A stretch of 64,000 nt of DNA from Imbricaverruca yamaguchii (Eukaryota; Arthropoda; Thecostraca; Neoverrucidae). The DNA lies in contig JAOTOL010001642.1 of assembly GCA_034440575.1 (NCBI GenBank), positions 3,336,501 through 3,400,500 on the forward strand, written 5' to 3'. The notes beneath the pieces are model-generated. The model was not told the DNA's origin, searched no databases, and was given only the letters and a program-made list of their open reading frames with translations. The translations under genes and the position numbers were made by a program. Below, one piece after another: positions 40,101 through 42,964 of this stretch; position 1 is the first letter of the stretch; each line of letters opens with the position of its first letter.

Positions 40101-41818
40101 GTACCGGATGTCGTGCATTCAGTGCTGGAACCCCTTAACCTACCTGTTACTCACGCCCATCAATTTCCTAATGGCTCATTGCACTGATGCTTCAACTGCC
40201 ATGTTTAGTACCAATGAATAGGCATGGCTATGAATCATCAAGTCTTGAACGGGGTTTGTTCCCTGATAGTGCTGAGTCCGTCAGAAGGTCAGGAGAGCTC
40301 AGCTTAGCTTAGGCTAAACGATGCCGTAGCTGACCCATGTCATACTATGGATCTCAGAGTGGGTTCGTGGAGGGCGTGGGCATAGCTGGAAGGAGGAAAA
40401 ATGACCTTAGTAGTCCATGCGCTCTTAAGCCCAAATAGTCGATCAAGCTGGAAAGAGAGGCAACTCTGTTTTATGTCTCGCACACACATGTCTCCCTGTC
40501 TTCTAATTTGCCGCGGCGTGGTTTAAGTTTGTTCCCAAGCTTGGAAAGACTGCCTTGCTGAGTGGAGGAAACGGCCCGCTTTACTGAACCACCTGGGCAT
40601 GGCATAGCCTGTCAGCACCTCTCCTCGGGTCAGGCTCGTGGCCCGTGTGATTACCGCGGCGCCGTGACCTGACCTGACGTGACCGACAGGTACGTGGGCG
40701 AGCTGATCACCGACTCTGCGGCCGACCAGCGAGAGGACGACTCGTACCTGTTCGACCTGGATAACCGCGACGGCGACACGTTCTGCATCGACGCGCGTCG
40801 CTACGGCAACGTGTCGCGCTTCATCAACCACCGCTGCCAGCCCAACCTGGTGCCCGTCAAGGTGTTCGTCGACCACCAGGACGTGCGCTTCCCGCGCATC
40901 GCGCTCTTCGCCTGTCGCGACGTCGAGCCCGAGGAGGAGCTCGGGTACGTGCGGAAGGGGGCCGGGTGAGGTTTAGGTGCTGGTTCGTGCCGCCGGGTCC
41001 GATAGCTTGGAGGGTTCGCGTACTAGCTGGGTTGGCACCGATAGGTAGAAGGATTCGGGTAGGAGCTGGGTTAGGTCCGATGGGTATGTAGGTGCAGAGT
41101 AACAGATGAATTGGATCCGATACGTATATGTTCCCGTTAGTAAGTGGGTTAGGACCAGTAATTATAAGGGTTCGAGCGGTGGGTGCTAGTTCGGGTCCAA
41201 TGACTACAAGTTCAAGTAATGTGGATTTCGGGGCTTTGTTTCGATGGGGAGGAGATGACAGTTGTATAAGCCAGGTCTTGCTTTAAAGTAATGGAAACTA
41301 TGCAGCTGGAATTGGGTTCTGTTTCATCTTTACGTGATGCATCAGGACGAAAAGTGAATGTTATTCATGCCCGCATACAGTGTCATCGGGGCTGCTGTAT
41401 TCGGTGAGAGTAATGTATAATGCTCTAGAAACCCACAGACTGTGCCTGAATGTAGCACGATATAGGGCTTACTTTGCGATTTGGAACACACTTAGATTGT
41501 CGATGTTAATGCCCAATGCAAATGAGTTGGTCACTCACAAAATGTGTTCCGGTTCATTGCGATTGGAAGCTACAGTTTCCTCCTTGTGAACTCGAAAAAT
41601 GGCATCGTGCTCCGTGTCGGTGTAACCTTTACTGGAATTGAATCGCAACGTACTGTTCCAGCTTCGACTATGGAGAGAAGTTTTGGATTATCAAGTACAA
41701 GATGTTCACGTGCAAGTGCGGCTCCGCCAAGTGTAGGTACTCGTCGGAGACAATCCACCTGACGCTGGCCAACTACAACAAAAAGCTGGCCGATAACGAG
41801 AAGGCCAATCGTGTGTGA
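10184..41818 (+). CDS. EHMT: EHMT (G9a/GLP) histone H3-lysine-9 methyltransferase, 18-exon model
   Basis: Euchromatic histone methyltransferase: transfers methyl groups from S-adenosylmethionine to H3K9 (mono- and dimethylation) in the nucleus and represses transcription. Proposed CDS: 10184-10287, 12289-13034, 13888-14090, 20495-20768 (uncertain), 21367-21568, 21857-21965, 23336-23523, 25847-25999, 26917-27050, 27494-27723, 29503-29675, 30590-30748, 31512-31761, 32548-32655, 33635-33746, 37442-37613, 40690-40944, 41662-41818. All junctions are AG/GT and all phases agree, giving 3729 nt and 1242 aa, the usual size for the family. Domain order: basic/acidic N-terminus (1-350), cysteine-rich domain (about 455-590), ankyrin repeats (about 690-960), pre-SET (about 985-1080), SET (about 1085-1200), post-SET. 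Key residues are intact: NHRCQPN, GFDYG and the CxCx4C post-SET cluster. The gene is therefore probably functional. Most introns carry tandem arrays starting at the donor. It is convergent with the Ly6 gene. Confidence 0.93.
11085..11870 (-). mobile_element. Non-LTR retrotransposon RT fragment in EHMT intron 1, antisense
   Basis: On the minus strand, 11614-11249 encodes a classical LINE RT segment: [33 protein letters not shown] and [15 protein letters not shown] are motifs 1-2 of CR1/jockey-like reverse transcriptases. The frame continues with an altered AFDKVPH block (about 11255-11235) and a further segment ending in SPPGV near 11095. Upstream, 11840-11640 holds a helical segment and [16 protein letters not shown]. 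Stops and shifts between blocks show it is inactive. The catalytic palm YADD motif is not included. It may belong to the same family as the 5.2-5.8 kb fragment. Confidence 0.88.
11875..12165. other. Homopolymer-rich A/T block, possible consensus artefact
   Basis: Runs of A and T of 8-18 bases alternate with little else, unlike the flanking sequence. The same texture occurs at 35.9-37.3 kb. It could be real AT-rich intron sequence, but it resembles an error-prone consensus. It ends about 120 bases before the acceptor of EHMT exon 2. Confidence 0.5.
12289..13034 (+). CDS. EHMT: EHMT exon 2: basic then acidic N-terminal region, with ARKS motif
   Basis: A long exon of about 249 residues. It starts with a bipartite basic stretch ([16 protein letters not shown], then lysine-rich [11 protein letters not shown] and GRKKKKPKR) that should act as a nuclear localisation signal. 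An approximately 130-residue Glu/Asp-rich region follows. Near the end is the tetrapeptide ARKS within [10 protein letters not shown] (Lys251, codon 12935-12937), which resembles the histone H3 sequence around K9/K27. The acceptor is GTCGGCAG|G and the donor GAAG|GTAAGA. Phase in is 2 and phase out is 1, matching exons 1 and 3. Acidic N-terminal regions are known in EHMT proteins. Confidence 0.88.
13690..13862 (+). repeat. Minisatellite (about 57 bp, 3-4 units) just upstream of exon 3 acceptor
   Basis: Units run GCGCCGCTGCG...TTATGACGA-CCACGCCCACTG and variants, starting near 13690, 13732, 13776 and 13822. The array ends about 25 bases before the acceptor of EHMT exon 3, so it lies on the acceptor side of the intron. 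Confidence 0.75.
13888..14090 (+). CDS. EHMT: EHMT exon 3: low-complexity linker
   Basis: Encodes about 68 residues rich in Ser, Gly, Pro and Arg ([20 protein letters not shown], then [19 protein letters not shown]). The acceptor is TTGGCCAG|TT and the donor AAAATG|GTGAGT. Phase in is 1 and phase out is 0. GC3-rich like its neighbours. No domain is recognised. Confidence 0.8.
14055..14645 (+). repeat. Donor-spanning tandem array after EHMT exon 3 (about 65 bp, 8 units)
   Basis: The last ~25 bases of exon 3 plus the donor and ~40 intronic bases form the first unit. Unit 2 (about 14132-14190) repeats it almost perfectly and keeps GTGGTGAGTCGG at the equivalent of the donor. Later units decay but retain CCAGATRCRCACC and CCCGCCRAAATGGTCAAC landmarks. 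The last recognisable traces are near 14630. The real donor is at 14091. Confidence 0.85.
14700..15520 (+). repeat. Degenerate minisatellite, about 70-75 bp units
   Basis: Recurring words include GTGYAGTTRGAGGAATATCACC, GTACAGCTGGAGGAGTAGCTC and TTTCATTAGTYTGC. One related stretch reappears at about 21262-21335, beyond the right-hand repeat of the gypsy element. This is what would be seen if the element had inserted into this array. Confidence 0.7.
15530..15925 (-). repeat. Left direct repeat, likely 3' LTR of the gypsy element
   Basis: Begins near TGTAGGCGCCGAGG and ends near GGCAGGCGCGCCACCGCC. The sequence is shared with 20838-21262, including TTTGAGGCACAATCTCCATT and AGGCACACTCAGCCGCA. 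It is followed inward by a C/T-rich run, as expected for a polypurine tract on the minus strand. Confidence 0.7.
16440..19185 (-). pseudogene. gypsy pol remnant (protease, RT, RNase H, integrase)
   Basis: The retropepsin has the catalytic DTG triad (19176-19165) and, in a shifted frame, the LLGLDFL strand. The RT is in pieces: a thumb/finger segment at 18550-18302 with [12 protein letters not shown], and a palm piece around 18059-17942 where the usual Y-x-D-D reads as FDII, so the second catalytic Asp is lost. Then come [12 protein letters not shown] and the RNase H start ([16 protein letters not shown]). The sequence jumps from RNase H into mid-integrase, so the linker, the zinc-binding N-terminus and the first part of the integrase core are missing. 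The 3' end carries the family's VHYNRLKP tail. It is not functional. Confidence 0.82.
19400..20157 (-). pseudogene. gypsy gag remnant
   Basis: A likely start at 20157 opens with [15 protein letters not shown] and a helical segment. A frame shift near 19905 continues with [16 protein letters not shown] and [14 protein letters not shown], typical of gypsy Gag capsid-like helices. The end is Ser/Gly/Arg-rich. A zinc knuckle is not clear; only scattered cysteines remain near 19400-19300. Confidence 0.65.
20495..20768 (+). CDS. EHMT: Candidate EHMT exon 4 (uncertain)
   Basis: An exon of length 1 mod 3 is required between exon 3 (phase 0 out) and exon 5 (phase 1 in). This open segment supplies it: acceptor GTTGCAG|ATT, donor ACCA|GTGTAG. 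It encodes an Arg/Ser-rich stretch ([14 protein letters not shown]) followed by a GC3-rich segment ([17 protein letters not shown]) that resembles host rather than retroelement codon use. Alternative acceptors in the same frame exist at 20525 and 20663. The difficulty is location: it sits between gag and the right-hand LTR of the antisense gypsy element. Either the boundaries of that element are wrong, or this is not the true exon 4. Confidence 0.4.
20838..21262 (-). repeat. Right direct repeat, likely 5' LTR of the gypsy element
   Basis: Matches 15530-15925 from TGTAGACGCCGAG to GCGCGCCACCGCC at about 85% by eye, with several small indels. Immediately beyond it (21262-21335) the sequence resumes the 14.7-15.5 kb minisatellite, which supports insertion into that array. 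No clear tRNA-complementary primer-binding site is seen on the inner side. Confidence 0.68.
21367..21568 (+). CDS. EHMT: EHMT exon 5: start of cysteine-rich domain
   Basis: Encodes about 67 residues with [10 protein letters not shown] and [19 protein letters not shown], matching the start of the EHMT cysteine-rich region (C-x-C, then a G-x-L-x-G-C block). The acceptor is GATCAG|GT and the donor AAGCG|GTAACC. Phase 1 in, 2 out. The domain is thought to bind zinc in a RING-like fold upstream of the ankyrin repeats. Confidence 0.88.
21857..21965 (+). CDS. EHMT: EHMT exon 6: cysteine-rich domain, HHCCPSCG
   Basis: Encodes [20 protein letters not shown] followed by [13 protein letters not shown], a signature stretch of EHMT1/EHMT2 cysteine-rich domains. 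The acceptor is CGCTCAG|G and the donor ACTCAG|GTCAGC. Phase 2 in, 0 out, fitting both neighbours. Confidence 0.93.
22100..22860. other. EHMT intron 6, left part: nothing recognised
   Basis: Unremarkable intron sequence. The open frame at 22404-22733 is not supported by splice sites or composition. Confidence 0.4.
22865..23318 (+). repeat. 61-bp minisatellite, about 7 units, before exon 7 acceptor
   Basis: The unit contains CTGACCCGGCCACGGACCTC and TGTACGGAGTCTCCAGTCC. Central units are nearly identical. The left end is more diverged (AACCTCATCGCTGCGCTGCAGG). The final partial unit ends about 20 bases before the acceptor CTGCAG|GGC of exon 7, so the polypyrimidine tract of the acceptor borders the array. 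Confidence 0.9.
23336..23523 (+). CDS. EHMT: EHMT exon 7: end of cysteine-rich domain
   Basis: Encodes about 62 residues: [29 protein letters not shown] and the following strand [16 protein letters not shown]. The C-x3-C, H-x3-C and C-x2-C spacing is conserved in EHMT proteins and completes the zinc-binding region begun in exons 5-6. Phase 0 in, 2 out. The donor is AAGAG|GTACTG. Confidence 0.92.
23695..23875 (+). mobile_element. tRNA-derived SINE, diverged, EHMT intron 7
   Basis: A tRNA-like head with a box-B-type GAGTTCGAATCTC near 23742-23754 is followed by a body ending in CATAAAATTATTAAG. It resembles the copies at 28.1, 29.3 and 50.0 kb but is more diverged. Confidence 0.5.
23880..25600. 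other. EHMT intron 7, remainder: no feature seen
   Basis: AT-richer intron with recurring GTCAGGTCAGG and CAGGTCA words but no clear array, coding exon or element. The 136-codon minus-strand open frame at 25045-25455 has no recognisable motif. Confidence 0.4.
25605..25846 (+). repeat. 76-bp minisatellite reaching into the exon 8 acceptor
   Basis: Three units exactly 76 bp apart, with ATTGCTGCCCACCTGCTGTTC and GTGCTGTGTTACCCGTGTATC. The last partial unit, GACGCTGTACTGCTGCCAG, is the polypyrimidine tract and AG of exon 8. So the acceptor is itself a variant of the repeat unit (CTGCCCA changed to CTGCCAG). Confidence 0.88.
25847..25999 (+). CDS. EHMT: EHMT exon 8: linker before ankyrin domain
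   Basis: Encodes about 51 residues including [19 protein letters not shown] and [19 protein letters not shown]. The acceptor is GCTGCCAG|T and the donor CGACAG|GTGAGA. Phase 2 in, 2 out. There is no catalytic role; in the family this region links the cysteine-rich and ankyrin domains. It is bracketed by arrays on both sides. Confidence 0.85.
25970..26215 (+). repeat. Donor-spanning array after EHMT exon 8 (about 30 bp, 8 units)
   Basis: The exon end GGACTTCCCGTGGGGCCCGACAG plus GTGAGA is the founding unit. Successive units read GACTTCCGTGGAGCTCTACATG-CGAGGTAAG and variants, so a donor-like AGGTAAG recurs about every 30 bases through 26190. Confidence 0.9.
26220..26916. other. EHMT intron 8, remainder
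   Basis: No coding sequence is seen. A stretch near 26527-26575 (CCCTAAATGACC...CGATGCGCTCTAA) matches the shared SINE-like tail also seen at 20.8, 38.5, 39.2, 40.4 and 43.3 kb. Confidence 0.5.
26917..27050 (+). CDS. EHMT: EHMT exon 9: start of ankyrin domain
   Basis: Encodes [19 protein letters not shown] through [18 protein letters not shown], an alpha-helical lead-in to the ankyrin repeats. The acceptor is TTCAG|G and the donor CTTG|GTAAGT. Phase 2 in, 1 out. Confidence 0.87.
27050..27325 (+). repeat. Array after EHMT exon 9 (about 45-55 bp units)
   Basis: Starting right behind the donor, units carry TTGGTGCCGATGTACCGTGCGTCACTAGT and CCAATGTACTGCGCC variants, about five in all. The region just after GTAAGTGCC is a diverged first unit. 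Confidence 0.75.
27494..27723 (+). CDS. EHMT: EHMT exon 10: ankyrin repeats 1-2
   Basis: Two ankyrin repeats are visible: [20 protein letters not shown] with [10 protein letters not shown], then [20 protein letters not shown] with TAGAGLDAK. The acceptor is TCACCGCAG|CT, chosen because it restores phase 1; an AG four bases further in does not. The donor is GCAAAG|GTGGGT, phase 0. Ankyrin repeats in EHMT bind mono- and dimethylated H3K9. Confidence 0.94.
27715..28055 (+). repeat. Donor-spanning array after EHMT exon 10 (35/39 bp, about 9 units)
   Basis: Units alternate between 39 and 35 bp: GGTAGGCACTCGTGCCGAAC, then TGGGCGGCATATAGAGATA or TGGGCGGCACGCCGA. The first unit contains the real donor (AAAGGTGGGTGCTCGTGCC). 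A GAGGTAGG donor-like site recurs in nearly every unit. Confidence 0.92.
28095..28265 (+). mobile_element. tRNA-derived SINE in EHMT intron 10
   Basis: The tRNA-like head has a box A (GTAGCTCAGTTTGTAGGGC), a box B (GTGGGTTCGTGTCTC) and near-complementary ends (GTCGCAG with CTGCAAC). The body contains GGTTGGCGACGGTACGTGGCC and ends in TCGTAAAATAACCC. It has the same body as the copies at 29.3 and 50.0 kb but a different head. Confidence 0.8.
28270..29300. other. EHMT intron 10, middle
   Basis: No exon is seen. Words such as ACGAGRYGCACTTGACC and CTGTCACGGTGTRACGAGG recur at about 29210-29300, suggesting a short, old tandem repeat next to the SINE. Confidence 0.45.
29303..29462 (+). mobile_element. 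tRNA-derived SINE in EHMT intron 10
   Basis: The head has box A (TAGTCTAGGGGTAAGTTGCC) and box B (GTGGGTTTGAGTCTC). The body contains CGGCGTGAGAGATTGGCGAC and ends in GTCGTAAAACCAATAACCA. It is close to the copy at 50.03-50.19 kb. It ends only about 40 bases before the acceptor of exon 11. Confidence 0.85.
29503..29675 (+). CDS. EHMT: EHMT exon 11: ankyrin repeat and first part of aromatic cage
   Basis: Encodes [20 protein letters not shown] and, at the end, [20 protein letters not shown]. The GGWTPxxWAxE pattern is the part of the EHMT ankyrin domain whose tryptophans and glutamate form the methyl-lysine cage. The acceptor is TGCTACAG|GGT and the donor GTCAG|GTGAGC. Phase 0 in, 2 out. Confidence 0.95.
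29606..30075 (+). repeat. Pseudo-exon array: exon 11 end plus donor repeated at 173 bp
   Basis: The last ~70 bases of exon 11 and the following ~100 intronic bases recur. Donor-equivalent positions are 29676 (real, GTGAGC), 29849 (GTGAGC, intact) and 30022 (GTAAAC), exactly 173 bp apart. The second copy still reads GACTACGGCGGCTGGACACC. Half-units (GACGGCGGATGG) lie between. Confidence 0.92.
30590..30748 (+). CDS. EHMT: EHMT exon 12: ankyrin repeats, cage residues
   Basis: Encodes [20 protein letters not shown] followed by [20 protein letters not shown] and VHGDTPL. The LHWAAFSG block supplies another cage aromatic in EHMT. The acceptor is GACGTCAG|G and the donor CCGCT|GTGAGT. Phase 2 in, 2 out. 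Confidence 0.95.
30735..30932 (+). repeat. Short array after EHMT exon 12
   Basis: Two ~70-bp units carry GTGTTCGGTCSG and CCGCTGACGGTACC. The end of exon 12 (GTCCGAACGTGCACGGCGAC) reappears as GTCCGAACGGGCACGGCGGC at about 30907-30927, so part of the exon is duplicated in the intron. Confidence 0.75.
31512..31761 (+). CDS. EHMT: EHMT exon 13: last ankyrin repeat and start of pre-SET
   Basis: Encodes [20 protein letters not shown], an ankyrin repeat end ([16 protein letters not shown]), a helix, and [18 protein letters not shown], the conserved entry to the EHMT pre-SET region. The acceptor is TTGGCAG|C and the donor ATACAG|GTGAGG. Phase 2 in, 0 out. Confidence 0.95.
31752..31930 (+). repeat. 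Weak donor duplication and 34-bp repeat after exon 13
   Basis: CCAATACAGGTGAGG at the donor is echoed by CCAATGCAGGTGGGTAGG about 70 bases later. Further on, ACAGAACTTGTACGATGGGC is present twice, 35 bases apart. Confidence 0.6.
31935..32547. other. EHMT intron 13, remainder
   Basis: No exon or element is recognised. Pyrimidine-rich sequence precedes the exon 14 acceptor. Confidence 0.45.
32548..32655 (+). CDS. EHMT: EHMT exon 14: pre-SET N-terminal part
   Basis: Encodes [20 protein letters not shown] and [15 protein letters not shown]. It matches the family segment between the ankyrin domain and the zinc cluster (N-x-x-D then 'Y-x-Y-I/V'). The acceptor is TTTTCAG|GCT and the donor CTGCAG|GTGGGC. 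Phase 0 in and out. Confidence 0.93.
32645..32965 (+). repeat. Donor-spanning array after EHMT exon 14 (57 bp, about 5 units)
   Basis: GTGGGCGGGGCTACC or a variant starts at 32656 (the real donor), 32713, 32770 and 32826, with further decayed units to about 32965. The period of 57 bp is 19 codons. Confidence 0.9.
33330..33480 (+). repeat. Two-unit repeat, about 90 bp, EHMT intron 14
   Basis: CTGCAGCGYTYGCTATGCACTCAYCTTGTG occurs at about 33331 and again at about 33411, each followed by GTGACTT. No coding meaning is evident. Confidence 0.65.
33635..33746 (+). CDS. EHMT: EHMT exon 15: pre-SET zinc cluster
   Basis: Encodes [20 protein letters not shown], then [16 protein letters not shown]. 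These are the closely spaced cysteines of the pre-SET triangular Zn3 cluster followed by the family's RCWYD-x-x-GRLLP block. The acceptor is TCGGCAG|TCG and the donor ACGCAG|GTCAGT. Phase 0 in, 1 out. Confidence 0.95.
33742..34256 (+). repeat. Array after EHMT exon 15 (69-bp core, about 7 units)
   Basis: GTAGCGGCGCAGGTGGGTCG recurs. The last units are exactly 69 bp apart (34021, 34090, 34159, 34228) and nearly identical. Two longer, older units lie nearer the exon. Because 69 is 23 codons, frames stay open on both strands; these are not proteins. CGCAGGTGGG echoes the exon end CGCAGGTCAG. Confidence 0.92.
34314..34552 (+). repeat. About 81-bp minisatellite, 3 units, EHMT intron 15
   Basis: Units carry GGGCAGGCGGCGACTGTTGG, TGATGTGGCGGCACGG and TCACACGATAAGGCG. 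It is not attached to a splice site. Confidence 0.85.
35610..35925 (+). pseudogene. Fragment of a repetitive arthropod ORF
   Basis: An open frame at 35616-35867 contains [21 protein letters not shown] and [17 protein letters not shown] shifted frame follows with [12 protein letters not shown]. From memory this resembles proteins encoded by dispersed repeats in arthropods and cnidarians, in which a similar helix is followed by an SYHW motif. One frameshift is needed, and the 5' and 3' parts are missing. The function of the family is not known to me. Confidence 0.5.
35925..37330. other. A-rich homopolymer block in EHMT intron 15, likely poor consensus
   Basis: About 1.4 kb of almost pure A with isolated other bases, a G run and some T runs. 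This does not look like a microsatellite or a normal intron and is best read as an unreliable stretch of assembly. All open frames in it (poly-Lys, poly-Phe) are artefacts. Confidence 0.65.
37442..37613 (+). CDS. EHMT: EHMT exon 16: pre-SET end and start of SET
   Basis: Encodes [20 protein letters not shown], which ends the pre-SET zinc cluster, then [20 protein letters not shown] and PKGSYVCE. The GWGVRAL block is the SET-N motif that binds S-adenosylmethionine. The acceptor is TGCCGCAG|AC and the donor TGCGA|GTGAGT. Phase 1 in, 2 out. Confidence 0.96.
37608..37750 (+). repeat. Array after EHMT exon 16 (39-40 bp, 3 units)
   Basis: GTCGGATGTCTGCCACGGAT occurs at 37652, 37691 and 37731 with small changes. 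The first, diverged unit abuts the donor (GTGACGTCAGATCCGTCGGA). Confidence 0.8.
38274..38300. repeat. Perfect inverted repeat, 11-bp stem, 5-base loop
   Basis: TAGCCTGCGCT at 38274-38284 pairs with AGCGCAGGCTA at 38290-38300. A T-run follows (GGTATTTTTTC). In this eukaryotic intron it is not read as a rho-independent terminator. Confidence 0.85.
38384..38428. repeat. Perfect inverted repeat, 16-bp stem, 13-base loop
   Basis: CGTCCCAGGCCCTTTG (38384-38399) is exactly complementary to CAAAGGGCCTGGGACG (38413-38428). It lies at the 3' edge of the minus-strand SINE. Confidence 0.9.
38392..38535 (-). mobile_element. tRNA-derived SINE, minus strand, EHMT intron 16
   Basis: On the minus strand the head reads GAGCAGCTCAGTGGTTAGGA (box A-like), with a decayed box B around CGGTTTTCGGTTTCC. 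The body runs into the inverted repeat at 38384-38428. Its head differs from the plus-strand SINEs in this window. Confidence 0.55.
40690..40944 (+). CDS. EHMT: EHMT exon 17: catalytic SET core
   Basis: Encodes [40 protein letters not shown] and [20 protein letters not shown], ending EEEL. These carry the SET motifs YVGE, DxxRYGNxxRFINH and NHxCxPN needed for SAM and lysine binding. The acceptor is CGACAG|G and the donor CTCGG|GTACGT. Phase 2 in, 2 out. All catalytic residues that I can identify are present. Confidence 0.97.
40940..41225 (+). repeat. Degenerate array after EHMT exon 17 (about 55 bp, 5 units)
   Basis: From the donor onward, phrases such as GCTGGGTTRGGTCCGATRGGTA and GGGTTCGNGTAGGAGCTGG recur with much decay to about 41220. 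Confidence 0.6.
41662..41818 (+). CDS. EHMT: EHMT exon 18: SET end, post-SET, stop
   Basis: Encodes [20 protein letters not shown] and [20 protein letters not shown], then a TGA stop at 41816-41818. FDYG supplies the catalytic-site tyrosine, and CxCx4C binds zinc in the post-SET. The acceptor is TGTTCCAG|C, phase 2. No clear AATAAA follows on the plus strand. Confidence 0.96.
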
Positions 41819-42812
41819 TGGCTGGCGCCACCCGCTGCGACCAGCGGCTAGTGCAGCGATGATGGCGTCCGACTTCGGCTCGCTCGTTGCTGATCACGAA
41901 TCGGTAATCACCAATTAGCTGATGATGGAACGCGCCGTGCCACTGTTAACGGGTGGCGGTCGTGTCGCTTCCGGTTAGCTCCAGTGGCCGACAATTCCCT
42001 ACGTAGTTGCAGAATTTTCGGACGCGCTGAGTTACTGCCCCACGATGTTTTTTATTCATGTTTTTAGTTTTGGTGGTGCATCTGGAGTGAACGTGCTCGT
42101 GCTGTTGAGCATCTGTGTCCGTGTCCTCCGTGCACACGTTTAGATTGCATGAACACGCCCAAGGTACTTGCTGATGAATTGTTTTCATCGGTGATCTGGT
42201 ATTGCGACCATGCGGGCTGCGGCGTTGTCTGCGATGTATTGAACTCTGCGGAGGGAGGGGGAGGATTAGCCAATTGCAGCCAACTGATGCTGTTTGAGCC
42301 CGTTTCGTGTGCTGTCATTCCGCCCTGCCCGGCGGTGTGAGCTCGCTGCGACTGCCCGTGGACGGTCCTGCGGTCGGCGTTCGACGGCGTGTGATCGCCA
42401 GTCGGCGCCGCCCCTGGTAGCTGTGACACTCCTGTGACGCTGATCGATACTGGGATTGGTTGTGTGGGCCGCGGTTGCTGGCGAGCGCCGCAAATACACG
42501 GACACTCATTTAGTAGCGGCGCGTTTGGGTGTTCTGCTGGCGTCTGGGGACCGAGGCCGGATGGCACGTGCCGTGGTCTGGATGCGCATACGAGCGGAAC
42601 GCCATTGGTGTAAATGTATTAGTCTCATTTCGCCGTGCGTAACGATCGTAATATCCATACTCGATGGTCAACGTGGAAGTCTAAAACTCAAATAATCAAT
42701 CAGTCGATCGATGCGGTGTAGCACGGCACCAAGCCGACGGAATAGCGGCCGCTGCCTGAGCAGCTGCCTGGTGCGCCACTCTGCCACGTCCGCTGCGCGT
42801 GACGACGGGCCG
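41819..42812. other. Convergent 3' flanks of EHMT and the Ly6 gene
   Basis: The two stop codons are 994 bases apart. The region must hold both 3' UTRs. The 167-codon minus-strand open frame here (42064-42567) is Pro/Ser/Thr-rich without motifs and is most simply Ly6 3' UTR. Confidence 0.6.
42051..42056 (-). terminator. Candidate polyadenylation signal AATAAA for the Ly6 gene
   Basis: TTTATT on the plus strand reads AATAAA on the minus strand, about 760 bases past the Ly6 stop. Confidence 0.4.
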
Positions 42813-42964
42813 CTACCGCAGCCGCTGCTGCAGCAGAAGCAGGCCGGCGAGCGTCAGCGCGCATGCGCCGACAGCGGACGCGCCGTCGTAGCCCTCGACG
42901 AGCACGTAGGCGACGTCGCCGCCGCCGCCGCCGCCTCCGCCGGCCGGCGCGTGCGTGCCGTCCC
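42813..42964 (-). CDS. Ly6 gene exon 4: linker and GPI signal
   Basis: On the minus strand encodes DGTHAPAGGGGGGG, a short segment DVAYVLVEGYDGAS and the hydrophobic end AVGACALTLAGLLLLQQRLR, then TAG (42815-42813). The acceptor is GCCGCCAG|GG. Phase 1 in. A nearer-looking acceptor upstream would break the frame. Small residues before the hydrophobic tail (DGAS) fit a GPI cleavage site. Confidence 0.85.

Larger units (their letters stand above)
37755..40689. other. EHMT intron 16: SINE debris, two hairpins, otherwise nothing
   Basis: No exon is seen. The intron holds a minus-strand SINE (38392-38535), two inverted repeats (38274-38300 and 38384-38428) and SINE-like tails near 38540, 39215 and 40400. 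Open frames at 38861, 39530 and 39883 have no recognisable motif. Confidence 0.5.

Noticed and set aside
42064..42567. 167-codon minus-strand open frame
   Set aside because: Low-complexity composition, no motifs, and it lies where the Ly6 3' UTR is expected.
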